Under the pieces are notes generated by a model. The model saw nothing but the letters and a program-made list of their open reading frames with translations, was not told the origin of the DNA and did no database searches. DNA of 64,000 bases from NCBI GenBank assembly GCA_029204225.1, contig CM055092.1, positions 21,665,669 to 21,729,668 of the forward strand, in the 5' to 3' direction. This document shows, in pieces, positions 11,836-22,479 of this stretch; position 1 is the first letter of the stretch; the number at the start of each line of letters is the position of its first letter. The stretch is from Diphasiastrum complanatum (taxonomy: Eukaryota > Streptophyta > Lycopodiopsida > Lycopodiales > Lycopodiaceae). A program made the position numbers and the translations under genes.

Positions 11836-12200
11836 ATTTATTTGTATATATGAAATACCCACAACAGCTGTCTACAACTCCACTCCCCCTCTTGCTCGCT
11901 CCCTCCCCCTTCCCATCTACTGCACGCTGCTGCTGCTGTACGCGGCTGCTCCCCCCTCTCCTCCGATCACCTCCCTTCCCCTGCTCCTCACCCGCCCCCT
12001 TCATCTCCCTCCTCTACTCTCTCTCTCGTTTTCTTTCCCTCTCTCTGCTGCTCCGCTCCCTCTCTTCCCTCGCTGCCTTCCCTTCCTCCTCCTTGCTCGC
12101 TTCACCTCCTTCGCCTCCTTCATCGCTTCACCTCCGTACCTCCCTGCGCTCCACCTCCTCCACCTCTCTGCTCGCACCTGCCTGCTTGTTTGCCTGCTCT
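11836..12200 (+). other. Pyrimidine-rich tract, left half
   Basis: Nearly pure C/T sequence. It continues at 18336 after the Copia A insertion, so it was one tract before insertion. Open frames through it are low-complexity artefacts. It could be a leader of the gag-like gene at 19242 or part of an older element. Confidence 0.5.
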
Positions 12201-12882
12201 TGTTAAAAATTCACAATTCTAGCTTGACTAGTTTTGGTCATATGACTTGTAAATAGTTAGATGGTCATGATGTGGCTTGTCACACGTGCCAAATAGCATA
12301 GGATTCCATTCATAAGGAGGTTCTCAAGTAGACCTAAGTGTTAGAACCTTTGGAATGAGTCCAAATTATGCTTAGATACAAGGGAGAAAAAATAGGAGCT
12401 ATTTTTGGTAATTTTTGCATTGTTGAGGGATCTCCAAGATTCCAACCCTAACTTAGTAGGGATGAAAGATCCACCAAAATTAGCATTAGGGATAGGTTTA
12501 GGGCTACTCATACCTGCCCAAAACCGTGATGGATCATGTATATATAGGTGATGATATCTCACCAAAATCAATCAAGCAATTTCATGTTTTTTCTCTCATA
12601 ATGGTGCAATTGCTCTCTATGTTCATAATTGTTTGAGTACTTGTGATTACTAATGATTATAGGATTGAATGTAGGTCTGGTGTACAGTACTCAGACTGTG
12701 GGAGGCCGTACTTTCACACGTGTGAAGCCTTCTTCAAGGATTTGGGCCATTTAGTGAGGTTCAAGCATAGATTTTTGATAAATTTTGATGGTTCAACTTG
12801 TGCTAATCTTATGAAATCATAATCTATTATTTCCCTCATCATTTAAAGTGTTTTAGGATCCTTATTTGCTGTAATTTTTACA
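12201..12882 (+). repeat. 5' LTR of Copia A
   Basis: TATA-like TATATATAGG lies near 12539. A 14-bp palindrome TTCACACGTGTGAA (G-box core) lies downstream at 12713-12726, and a half copy TCACACGTG near 12281. The LTR end directly abuts the primer site. Confidence 0.9.
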
Positions 12883-12895
12883 TGGTATCATAGCC
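12883..12895 (+). other. Primer-binding site, initiator tRNA-Met
   Basis: TGGTATCATAGCC differs at one position from the usual TGGTATCAGAGCC and directly follows the LTR end CA. Confidence 0.85.
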
Positions 12896-13693
12896 TAAAG
12901 GCTGAAATGAGCTAAATCCTTGGTTTGCATTCAATTTGATCACAATTTTTGATCTAAATCTTGTGTAGATTGGATCTTAGCATCTAGTATTGATTCTAGA
13001 ACTCAAAGTGATTCAAATACATTGGAGATTGGTGTTGTGTGACTTCATTTTCAGGTGTTTAGGTGTCTAAAACCAGAGGCAAAGTTGAATTCAATTCACA
13101 TTACCAAGATAGCAAGTTTTGCTTGCTCCAAGCATTGATTTCTAGGCGAGTTTTGGAGGTGATTTCATAGAGAAGGCTTTCTAGCATTAAAGGAGAGGGA
13201 AAATCAGAGTTTTGGGGACTCTTCAAGGCTGTTCTAAGGTGTAGTAGGCACCTCCTAAAGTGATTTAGGTTCAGTCCAACCATTGCTTGACTTATGCACC
13301 AAATTAGATCAATTTTTCATCAATTTTGATCATTTTTTGCTTGTAATTGGATAGTAGATTGTGTTGCATCCTCATTAAGTTCCATTTAGATCTTTTACAA
13401 GTGATTTTGGAAGTATATTAGGTTGTTGAAATTCACTCTTGATCAGATCATTTGGAAGCTTTAATGTTCTTTATAGAAAGAGGGGCAATTCTACTAGTAT
13501 TGTCTACTTCAATCAAGCAAGTGCATTATTTCTAGTATTCTATGATTTGATTTTGTTAGAGATCATTCTTAGATCTTTATAGGAAGTCTATTACTGATCT
13601 TTTCAGGTCCCTAAGAAGTGGGATAAGGTAGACCTTCAATCAAATCAATAGAAGTAACCTTCATTTGTGTCAAGTCCTTGATTAGGAGACTAG

Positions 13694-14734
13694 ATGGCAT
13701 CTATAAATGCATATCTTTTGGATACTAATGAAAGGCTCAACAAAACTAACTATTCCATATGGAAAGTTAGAATGGAATCTATCATGATCATGCAAGATAT
13801 GATGGAAATTGTAAATGGTAAGGAGGGTGAACCTATTCATCCTCAAGAAAAAGCCAAATACATCAAGAGGTGCAATGTTGCACTACATTGCATAAAAATG
13901 AATGTTGCAAATGAACTCTTAAGAGAGGTAGGAGATTGCACTTCAGCTCAAGATGCTTGGGAGACTTTGCAAAAGGTCTATGAATCCAAGAACCAAACTA
14001 GAATGTTAGCTTTGAAGAATCAAATCTATAGAAGCTATCAAAAGAAAGGAGAGAGTGCACATACTTTTGTCCTAAGAGTAAAGGAATTGAACAAAGAGCT
14101 AGCCTTTATAGGTGACCCTATCAAGGATGAAGAGCTTGTTCAACTCATATTGAATGGACTAAGCTTTGAATTTGACAATTTGGTTCAGGGATATGCAATT
14201 ATGGGTAAGCTACCCATACTTGAAGAACTCCAAGGCACACTCATGGCCGAGGAATCAAGAAGGAGCCAAATGCAAGAGAGGATGGATAGGCTTTCCATCC
14301 AAGGTGGAGATGACCAAGCTCTCTTCACAAAAGACAAAGGCAAGTCCAAAGGCAAAGGATCAACATTCAAGAAGTCTACAAAGCTTGAGGATCAAGAAGG
14401 ACCCCCAAAGGCATCTCCATCAACCACCAAAGTCAAGAAGGACAAATCAAAGGTGAAGTGCTACTCTTGTAGCAAGATGGGGCATTATGCCTCGGAATGC
14501 TTCAAGAGGAAGCAAGATCAAAGCCAAGCCAACATGAGCAAAGAGGAGGAGGAGGAGAGTTCACATGAGGACTCTCTCATGATGTCCATATTTTCTTCAA
14601 CAAGCTTCAAAGGAGAAGATCCTTGGTGGATTGACTCGGGTGCTAGTTCACACATGACTAGTAAAAGGGAGTTTTTCTCTTCTCTCTTATCTTATGATGG
14701 ACCTATAAAGTCTATCTATACAGCAAATGATTAA
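13694..14734 (+). CDS. Copia A gag and start of protease
   Basis: A 346-residue frame begins MASINAYLLDTNERLNKTNY, the usual opening of Copia gag (DUF4219-type, then UBN2 to about residue 200). A basic linker follows, then a canonical zinc knuckle at about residue 256 (CYSCSKMGHYASEC, spacing CX2CX4HX4C), and the protease active site DSGASSHM at about residue 314. Gag packages the element RNA into virus-like particles; the protease cuts the polyprotein. The frame ends at a TAA (14732-14734) where related elements continue with Gln after TAND, so the stop is most simply a CAA to TAA change. Pol continues in the same frame after it. Confidence 0.9.
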   Translation: MASINAYLLDTNERLNKTNYSIWKVRMESIMIMQDMMEIVNGKEGEPIHPQEKAKYIKRCNVALHCIKMNVANELLREVGDCTSAQDAWETLQKVYESKNQTRMLALKNQIYRSYQKKGESAHTFVLRVKELNKELAFIGDPIKDEELVQLILNGLSFEFDNLVQGYAIMGKLPILEELQGTLMAEESRRSQMQERMDRLSIQGGDDQALFTKDKGKSKGKGSTFKKSTKLEDQEGPPKASPSTTKVKKDKSKVKCYSCSKMGHYASECFKRKQDQSQANMSKEEEEESSHEDSLMMSIFSSTSFKGEDPWWIDSGASSHMTSKREFFSSLLSYDGPIKSIYTAND

Positions 14735-15283
14735 GCTTGTAAGATTGAAGGAGTTGGTAGCATCTTAGGATCTTCCAAAAAGATCAACATAGAAGGTGTT
14801 TTGTACATTCCTACAATAACAAAGAATCTACTAAGTGTTGGCCAAATGGTAGACAATGGTTTCAATGTTGACTTTGCTTCAAATGAATGTTTCATCAAGA
14901 AGAAGGGTAAGATAGTGGCTAAGGGCACTAGACTTGGCAAACTTTATAAGCTGGATGCATTTGTGGATACTAATGTTGTCATGTTGGCCGAGAAGAGCAA
15001 GATATCTACCTTTACTTTATGGCACAAAAGACTTGGACATGTCAACTCGGGTTCCATGGAGGCTATGATCAAGGAGGAGTATGATTTAGACCTACCAAGG
15101 TCTATTGGGAAGGAAGACAAGGTTTGTGAAGCTTGTGCCTTATCCAAGGCACATAAGAAGGTGTTTCCTAACTCCATCACAAAGTCATCTCATCCTCTTG
15201 AACTCATACACTCGAATGTGCACATTGCTAGCACCAAATCTAATGGAGGTTCATCCATGTTTTTAACCTTCATTGATGACTAA
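14735..15283 (+). pseudogene. Copia A protease end and integrase N-terminus
   Basis: Same frame as gag, downstream of the first nonsense codon. It shows LYIPTITKNLLSVGQMVDNG (end of protease region), the GAG-pre-integrase segment LWHKRLGHVNSGSMEAM with the HHCC-type zinc residues continuing to CEACALSKAHKK, then the first integrase Asp in FIDD. It ends at TAA 15281-15283 right after that Asp pair, where relatives have an aromatic residue. The reading continues in frame for about 70 bases before the frameshift near 15350. Confidence 0.85.
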
Positions 15284-15356
15284 TCAAGATATTGTTGGGT
15301 GTTCTTACTTTCCTTCAAGTCTCAAGTATTTGGTACTTTTGTAAAGTTCAAGTTGT

Positions 15357-17639
15357 TTGTGGAAAAGCATCAAGATTCTTAGAAGTGACAATGGTGGAGA
15401 ATTCATCTCCAATGAGTTCAAGGCCTTTTGTGAGGAGGAAGGGATCAAGAAAGAGACTTCTTGTCCTTACACTCCTCAACAAAATGGAGTTGCTGAAAGA
15501 AGGAATAGAACATTATGTGAATGTTCTAAGGCTTTAAGATTAGATGCTTGTTTGCCCAAATCCTTTTGGGGTGAGTCTCTTGTATGTGCAAACTACTTGA
15601 TGAATAGGGTGTCTTGCAAAGCAATTGAAGGCAAAACTCCTTATGAGATGTTGTATGGAAAGAAACCCAATCTTAATCACTTGAAAGTTTTTGGGTGTAT
15701 ATGTTATGTGCATGTGCCATTGGAAACAAGAACCAAGGAGGATCCATCTTCCACAAGAGGGATCATGCTTGGATATACAAGCTCAAGCAAGGGCTACAAA
15801 TTCTATCTCCCATCCTTGAACAAATTTGTTGTTTCAAGGGATGTCATCTTTGATGAACATCATATGCATATGCTTGAAGAAGGCTCAAGTGCTCCAACAA
15901 TCAAGAAGAAGATGGCCGAGGAGCAAGATCTTGGTTTTGAGGAGGAGCTCATGGAGGAGCAAGCACCAAACCCACCTATCACACCAAGGAGATCTTCAAG
16001 GGCAAAAGTGGAGCCATCAAGGCTCACATATCAAGGCAAAGGACAGCAAGTTGAGGGTATCTCATCCACTTCTTATGCTTTATCTAGTTTTGAAGAACCG
16101 TCTAATGTTGAAGATGCATTGAACTCCAAAGAATGGTATAAAGCTATGTTGGATGAGTATGATGCCTTGATTGAGAATGAAACTTGGTTGCTTGTTGAGA
16201 GACCTCAAAGGAATGTAATAGGATGCAAGTGGGTCTTCAAGCTTAAGTTGAATGCAAATGGGAGTGTTAACAAACATAAAGCAAGATTAGTTGCAAAAGG
16301 TTATGCTCAAGAGAGAGGGATAGACTATGAGGAAACTTTTGCACCTGTGGCCAAAATGGTCACAATAAGACTAATCATTGCACTTGCATCACATTTTGGA
16401 TGGATTCTATGTCAAATAAATGTCTCTAATGCTTTCTTGAATGGTTTTTTGGAAGAGGATATCTATATGGAGCAGCCACAAGGGTTCATCAAGCATGGAA
16501 TGGAGAACAAAGTATGCCATCTCCAAAGAAGCATCTATGGCTTGAAGCAAGCCTCAAAATCTTGGAATTCAAGACTACATTGCTATCTTATTTCACTTTC
16601 TTTTGTTCAAAGTGAATATGATCCCACTCTTTACATTAAGTTTGATGATGTTGGTATTGTACTTTTACTCATTTATGTAGATGACATCATCATTAGTGGA
16701 AATAGTGTTGATGGTATTGAAAAAATCAAGATAGATCTATCCTTAGAGTTCAAGATGGTAGATCTAGGGTGTCTTCACTTCATCTTAGGCATAGAAGTAC
16801 TTAGAGGGTTTGATTTTATCTTTATAAGTCAAGTAAACTATGCTCAAAGCCTTTTGAAGAAGTTTAAGATGGAAGTATGCAAAAGTGTTGACACACCAAT
16901 GGAGCAAGATGTAAAAGTGCCAAATGAAGATGATGAAAGATCCTTCATGGACATCACTTTGTTTAGGCAACTTATAGGTTCCTTAATGTGGATCACTATA
17001 ACTAGACCAGATCTTAGTTTTAGTGTATGTAGAATGAGCCAATCCATGCAAAAGCCATTGAATATCCATTGGAAAAAGACTAAGAGGATTCTAAGATACA
17101 TCTCGGGTACATTGGATTTTGGGATTCTATATAGAGGAGATGTGATTAACCTTCATGCATTTAGTGATTCAGATTTTGCAGGGGACAAGAGGGATAGGAA
17201 ATCAACAAGTGCCTATTCAACTTTCATAGGAGAAGGTGTGGTTTCATGGCTTTCAAAAAAGCAAGAAACTATATCTCTATCTTCAACCGAGGCCGAGTAC
17301 AAAGCTTTGACAACCACTACAAAGGAGGTACTTTGGATCAAGAGATTATTGGTGGAACTAAAGATCATGGATTCAGAGGAGGCACCAATCATCTACAATG
17401 ACAATATATCAGCCCAACACCTTGCATCTAACCCAATCTTCCATGCAAGATCTAAGCACATTGAGATATGCCATCACTTTTTGAGAGAAATGGTGCAAGC
17501 CAAGGAGATTGCTTTGGAGCATGTTCCAAGCAATGAATGTGTAGCTGATCTACTTACTAAACCACTTAAAAAAACACCTTTTATGAAGTTCAGATCATCA
17601 CTTGGAGTGATTAGTAAAGCAATGATTGAACCAAGCTAG
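15357..17639 (+). CDS. Copia A integrase C-part, reverse transcriptase and RNase H
   Basis: A 760-residue frame, shifted relative to gag. Integrase: SDNGGEF (second catalytic Asp) near residue 11 and the catalytic Glu in NGVAERRNR near residue 47, then the C-terminal FGCICYVHVP. Reverse transcriptase from about residue 270: KARLVAKGYAQERGIDYEE, then the active site YVDDIIISGN near residue 440. RNase H: DSDFAGDKRDRKSTSAYS near residue 603, STEAEYKAL near 643 and DLLTKPL near 730. All these catalytic motifs are present. The frame lacks its own start and would need the upstream gag frame, which is blocked, so in this copy it is unlikely to be made as a normal polyprotein. It ends just before the polypurine tract. 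Confidence 0.92.
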   Translation: MWKSIKILRSDNGGEFISNEFKAFCEEEGIKKETSCPYTPQQNGVAERRNRTLCECSKALRLDACLPKSFWGESLVCANYLMNRVSCKAIEGKTPYEMLYGKKPNLNHLKVFGCICYVHVPLETRTKEDPSSTRGIMLGYTSSSKGYKFYLPSLNKFVVSRDVIFDEHHMHMLEEGSSAPTIKKKMAEEQDLGFEEELMEEQAPNPPITPRRSSRAKVEPSRLTYQGKGQQVEGISSTSYALSSFEEPSNVEDALNSKEWYKAMLDEYDALIENETWLLVERPQRNVIGCKWVFKLKLNANGSVNKHKARLVAKGYAQERGIDYEETFAPVAKMVTIRLIIALASHFGWILCQINVSNAFLNGFLEEDIYMEQPQGFIKHGMENKVCHLQRSIYGLKQASKSWNSRLHCYLISLSFVQSEYDPTLYIKFDDVGIVLLLIYVDDIIISGNSVDGIEKIKIDLSLEFKMVDLGCLHFILGIEVLRGFDFIFISQVNYAQSLLKKFKMEVCKSVDTPMEQDVKVPNEDDERSFMDITLFRQLIGSLMWITITRPDLSFSVCRMSQSMQKPLNIHWKKTKRILRYISGTLDFGILYRGDVINLHAFSDSDFAGDKRDRKSTSAYSTFIGEGVVSWLSKKQETISLSSTEAEYKALTTTTKEVLWIKRLLVELKIMDSEEAPIIYNDNISAQHLASNPIFHARSKHIEICHHFLREMVQAKEIALEHVPSNECVADLLTKPLKKTPFMKFRSSLGVISKAMIEPS

Positions 17640-17640
17640 A

Positions 17641-17653
17641 TAGTGAGGAGGAG
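17641..17653 (+). other. Polypurine tract of Copia A
   Basis: TAGTGAGGAGGAG abuts the 3' LTR. Copia D has the same core AGTGAGGAGGAG, supporting a shared lineage. Confidence 0.8.
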
Positions 17654-18335
17654 TGTTAAAAATTCACAATTCTAGCTTGACTAGTTTTGGTCATATGACT
17701 TGTAAATAGTTAGATGGTCATGATGTGGCTTTTCACACGTGCCAAATAGCATAGGATTTCATTCATAAGGATGTTCTCAAGTAGACCTAAGTGTTACAAC
17801 CTTTGTAATGAGTCCAAATTATGCTTAGATACAAGGGAGAAAAAATAGGAGCTATTTTTGGTAATTTTTGCATTGTTGAGGGATCTCCAAGATTCCAACC
17901 CTAACTTGGTAGGGATGAAAGATCCACCAAAATTAGCATTAGGGATAGGTTTAGGGCTACTCATACCTGCCCAAAACCGTGATGGATCATGTATATATAG
18001 GTGATGATATCTCACCAAAATCAATCAAGCAATTTCATGTTTTTTCTCTCATAATGGTGCAATTGCTCTCTATGTTCATAATTGTTTGAGTACTTGTGAT
18101 TACTAATGATTATAGGATTGAATGTAGGTCTGGTGTACAGTACTCAGACTGTGGGAGGCCGTACTTTCACACGTGTGAAGCCTTCTTCAAGGATTTGGGC
18201 CATTTAGTGAGGTTCAAGCATAGATTTTTGATGGATTTTGATGGTTCAACTTGTGCTAATCTTATGAAATCATAATCTATTGTTTCCCTCATCATTTCAA
18301 GTGTTTTAGGATCCTTATTTGCTGTAATTTTTACA
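17654..18335 (+). repeat. 3' LTR of Copia A
   Basis: Same length as the 5' LTR, with TTCACACGTGTGAA at 18166-18179. It is followed by the duplicated GCTCT. Confidence 0.92.
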
Positions 18336-19240
18336 GCTCTCTCTCTCTCTCCCCACCCTCGGTTACCTACTCCGCTCCCTCCTCTTTTCCCTCAATGTCG
18401 CACTCCAGGAACCCGCATCCCAAACTGTGCTCTCCATTCTCCTGCGTATACCATTCATTCTCTTCTCTTCACCTCTTAATTTTTTTTTATATAATTTTAG
18501 TTATTTTCTCCCTTCTCTTTTTACGTTATCTTTGATGTCTTTTTCGGAGTTGTGTTTTTCATTTCATTTTTTATCTGCTATGTTTTTTAAACCTTAACTT
18601 TTGACGATCTAGTTACCCTTGCTGTTTTTTTTACCGTAGTCTCTTCTTTTAAAGAAAAAAAAACAAACAAAAAACTTTTGTAAAGGCCTCTGAAGTTCCA
18701 TCTTAGTCTCACTAAGACCAGGACACAAAGAAATCTGCAAGGGTTTGTTGTCAACAAGAAAAAAAAAACAAACAAACAAACAACTATCTTTTGTAGAGGC
18801 CTCTGAAGTTCCATCTCGTTGAGACCAGAACACAGAGAAATCTGCAAGGGTTTATTTTTCTATAAAAAAAAAAAACGAATTGGGCCATTAGCCTCGTTGG
18901 GAAGCGACCATATCTTTGATACCTTCTCCCACGACTGTTGAAGGTCCTTTTCTATAAAAAATATTATAATTATCTTAGCCCAAGCCTCTTTGGTGAGTGA
19001 CTTTGTCTTTGATAGACTTCTCCCAAGACCGCCAAGGCTAAAACGAGTTATAGTTGGTATTGAAAAATCCTTCTATAAACCGTGAATGTTCTAGACAAAG
19101 AAATATTTCTGCTTTTCTTTTCCTCTTCCATCTCTTCATCATCAATTCTCTCATATACATTTCAAAAACTGCATCCCCCAATCTCTCTCTTGTACATCAC
19201 CACACCACTCCATATCACCTTCATCTTGCACACAGTAGGC
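18336..19240 (+). other. Pyrimidine-rich tract, right half, and two short tandem repeats
   Basis: After about 85 bases of C/T-rich sequence the region becomes AT-rich. A roughly 112-bp unit occurs twice (18665-18775 and 18777-18868), each with AGGCCTCTGAAGTTCCATCT and ending in a TCTGCAAGGGTTT word before an A tract. A second pair of diverged units follows (18880-18955 and 18975-19040). No gene is visible; 19110-19240 is C/T-rich and may be a leader for the gag-like gene. Confidence 0.6.
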
Positions 19241-19241
19241 C

Positions 19242-20511
19242 ATGGCAATTTATGAGCAGCTTGCCCAAATCTCGATGCTTCCCGGAGAAACTCTCAAGGG
19301 CTACACTGCACAATTTGCCAAGATGGCGGGAGATTGGATTTCCGGCCTTCCTAGTCACCACAAAATGGGATTATTGCACGAGATCAAGATTGGTATGCCA
19401 CCCTTTACATCATATACCAGTCCAAAAGAACTTTGTAAGGTAGCCGCTATTGCAGAAGCACAGATCTTGCACACACCATCACAGCCCATATCCAACATTC
19501 AAACAATCAGGGATGATAGAGCATCTAATCCACAAGATGTCACAAACAACGCTAGCCAAAGTACTAGTAGTACGGACAATCAGATGCAAGTTGTCAGTGC
19601 CACCGATGAGATGTGCAGTCTGCCATTACTGTTTTGGAAAACATCCAACACCTCAATGTCCAGTTCAGAATCCGAGATTACAAAATCAAGACAATAAGGA
19701 AATTCTGGAGATTGGGAATCAATCAACAAAATCCTCATCTATGTCATCTAGCTTGCCATCAGATCGCTCCTCCAAAGAAAGTGGATCGGTCTCAGTACCT
19801 TTAGAATCTTCTCTGGTGGCTAGGCAAGGTTCGGTGGAAGTATTGGTTATATCAGCGAGCAGATCATCCCAGGCAGAGGAAGTTCAAACTGGCTCACCAC
19901 TATATTCCGTGGAAGGGATCAAAAGAGACCTGATACCAGTGTACGCGCATCAATTGAGAGGTGACAGAATCTTACACACGGTACGATGTTTCGGATGTGG
20001 AGGTAAACATCGTAGATCAGAATGTTCGCACCGAAATGATCTGTCCTCCTCTTATCCTTTGTGTGAACAATGCAGAATTAATCACCCATGTCGTGATTGT
20101 CCACTAAGAGATCCAAGAAAAGCCGTTATGACTCCTACATGCTTAAATCAACAACCTGCATATGACCATGCAAATCCACCAACCGAGAAGCTGCACTACA
20201 AATGCAAACTTCTAGTGTCACCTGGTTACGAAGCAGATGCAGATGCAGATCGAAGGAATGAGAGAAAGATCCTAAGACAAGTTGACACGGCCACACGCGA
20301 ATCACCAACACCACAAAAGACAGAGTGGGTAAAATCTATCCAACCAGGGATAGCGGAAGAAGTCAAGAAATTGGCAACAGATGCAATCCAGCAAATTTTA
20401 CCAAGCCTCATTAAAGAAATGTTGCCACAACTTCTGGTGGATGAATTACAATTTGATTATGATGCTCTTCTCTCTTGCTCCATGAAATCATTTGTATATG
20501 GTACATTTTGA
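19242..20511 (+). pseudogene. Gag-like gene with three CX2CX3HX4C zinc knuckles, frameshifted
   Basis: The first frame starts at ATG 19242 (MAIYEQLAQISMLPGETLKG) and holds a gag-like helix region through WISGLPSHHKMGLLHEIKIG and KELCKVAAIAEAQIL. Near 19605 the coding sense moves to another frame that continues to TGA at 20509-20511. That part carries three Cys/His knuckles of identical spacing: CHYCFGKHPTPQC, CFGCGGKHRRSEC and CEQCRINHPCRDC. The C-terminus has an amphipathic stretch (AIQQILPSLIKEMLPQLL). No protease or pol follows. It is probably gag of a non-autonomous retroelement or a domesticated gag; I cannot name the family. The frame change looks like a one-base indel, as no slippery heptamer is visible. 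Confidence 0.55.
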
Positions 20512-20855
20512 AGAAAAATGTAATTTGCTGTTTAGCAATTTTTTATTTTCTCTCTTCCTGTATGAACTTGCACTTTTTTAAACTTGCTGTATTTTGTGGA
20601 TTTTGTTATTTGTCGAATCTGAACGATGCGGTAGAACCACTAAAATAATTGACAGATATAGTTTCATTGGTTCCTCCATGTTGTGAATTTCAATTAATGT
20701 TGCCTGTGCTTGCCAATGTGACTTCTCCATCCCTTGTGATGACTAGACACTTAGGCTTCCATATGTGTTTGCAAAAAATGTTGTATGATCTCTTAGTATG
20801 TGCTGCACATGTCAAAATCGTAATGTCAATCTTATGTTTGGATCAAAAGATATAG
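20512..20855 (+). other. AT-rich sequence after the gag-like gene
   Basis: T-rich non-coding sequence. I see no gene, LTR boundary or primer site here. Confidence 0.4.
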
Positions 20856-20861
20856 GGAAAA

Positions 20862-22316
20862 TTAAAAGCAGCTTGAAGCATATATACTAACCATGTAATG
20901 AGTGATGTGATCTTCTCCCCATGCTTTTGGTACTGCATCAACAAACTTGACACAAGTCTTATGTAGAGCTTTCTTATAAACATTGGAAAATTTATTTTTT
21001 CTTAAAATTTTAATCATACTGTCAAGCTTCCTCCATACATCAACTTTTAGTAATCTAGTTTTGCCGCTCACCTCAAAGTCCTGAGTGGCAGCAATGATGT
21101 CTAATCAAACTGAGTGTTGAATATTAGTAGCCTTACCAATGTGGTTTGACAAGAATCGACGTGCTTTTGCTTTGCTCCTCGTAGGCATATTTCCTGACTT
21201 TTCTGAAAGCTTGTCATCTTTCTGTATTTTGACATGTCTCTTATTAAGTCATGCTTTCAATAGAACATCTTCTAATCGAGAGATAGCATCCTTCGCTAAT
21301 AATGTTGGCTTATTTTTTCAAGAAAAAATTATATAAAGATAAACAAGCTTCTCTACTATCCTAACTTTTGCATGAAGAGTGCAAACATGCACATTTTCAA
21401 GAGAATAGACAATATACGCTTCCAGTTTGGATCTGTATTTTCTCTAGTAATTCATGTACTCCTAGTAACATCTTTTGTCATTTTGATGCAGCACAAATGT
21501 AGCATCGTGAGAAACATTATACATGCATTTCAATGTTTTCAAATCTCCTGCTAAGTGTCATTCAACATTGAGGTCTCCAACTCCTCGAACATTGAGTAAT
21601 CCTCCATCCATATGGTCCTTGATGATCCTAGGGTAAGATGTCCTAGAGAATATTCATGATAATATATCATGATTCTCCTTCAGTTCCTGTCCAAAGTATA
21701 GATTAAACTTAGTTAAATAAGATTTTTACTATCCATTGAATATAATGTAATAATGAGAAAAATTACTTGAAAAGCTGCCAACCACCATATATCATTTGCG
21801 AACTGGACACTGAATCTGAAATCTCCTTGGTCCATTGTTTGTGATAATGCACTATTCATGAGAGTTATTCTAACTCTCTCCATCTTCTACCCTTTCACAA
21901 TCTCTGACTCATCTAATTTAAGTACTATGATTATACACATCCTCAATATAAAATGGTGTACCAATATTGATATTATGCATACCTTTGAGGAGCTACCAAT
22001 GCATATCTGCAAAAAACTAGATAGTTAGTAGAATATCACCATAGCTGAAATAAATCCATATGTCATTGATCAAGTTACAAAAATAAAATTATGCCTACTT
22101 GAGTGCACGAATCCTTCTATTTCGATAATATCCTTGCAACTTACTCAAAGCCTTCTTCTTAGCACTTCCACATCCTTATGTAATTGTAAGTTTTCAAATC
22201 GAATAGATTGTAACATTGACTGCATTTGCTCTAGTTTTGATTTGATATTGAATGTTATCTTCTGTAATAATTCATTATTATTTTTTAGTTCTTCATTTTT
22301 CTCTAAAGTCTTTTAG
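20862..22316 (-). pseudogene. Decayed minus-strand coding traces, family not recognised
   Basis: Several minus-strand blocks read as protein but are separated by stops and gaps. Block 22310-22150 is a coiled coil (EKNEELKNNNELLQKITF). Block 21870-21780 contains DFRFSVQFANDIWWLAAFQ. Block 21640-21370 contains HMDGGLLNVRGVGDLN. Block 21300-20900 contains KTRLLKVDVWRKLDSMIKIL and KALHKTCVKFVDAVPKAWGE. The order and even composition suggest remains of one multi-exon gene or captured fragment. A short motif near 21960 (NIGTPFYIEDV) resembles one at about 32110 (NGTPFYIEE), also on the minus strand. I cannot assign a function. Confidence 0.3.
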
Positions 22317-22479
22317 ACAAGACAATCTTTATATGACAATAAGAGGATATGCGTATCAACTCACTTTCTAAAATGTGATTTTTTTTAATAGAAAATTGAA
22401 TTCCATAGTTCTGCAATCTCTCACAATATCCTAGTAATCCATTATGCCTATTGCATATCCATGTAACTAGATGAGTTAT

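Larger units (their letters stand above)
12201..18335 (+). mobile_element. Copia A, complete with young LTRs but broken polyprotein
   Basis: Two 682-bp LTRs (12201-12882 and 17654-18335) start TGTTAAAAATT and end AATTTTTACA, with perfect 5-bp duplication GCTCT (12196-12200 and 18336-18340). By eye the LTRs differ at about ten positions (roughly 98.5% identical). Primer site TGGTATCATAGCC follows the 5' LTR and a purine tract (17641-17653) precedes the 3' LTR. Order gag, protease, integrase, RT, RNase H is that of Copia. Coding capacity is lost through two nonsense codons (14732 and 15281) and one frameshift near 15350. The element is inserted in a pyrimidine-rich tract. Confidence 0.95.

Noticed and set aside
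11753-12256. Open plus-strand frames rich in Leu, Pro and Ser
   Set aside because: Low-complexity translation of a pyrimidine-rich tract that also runs into the Copia A LTR.
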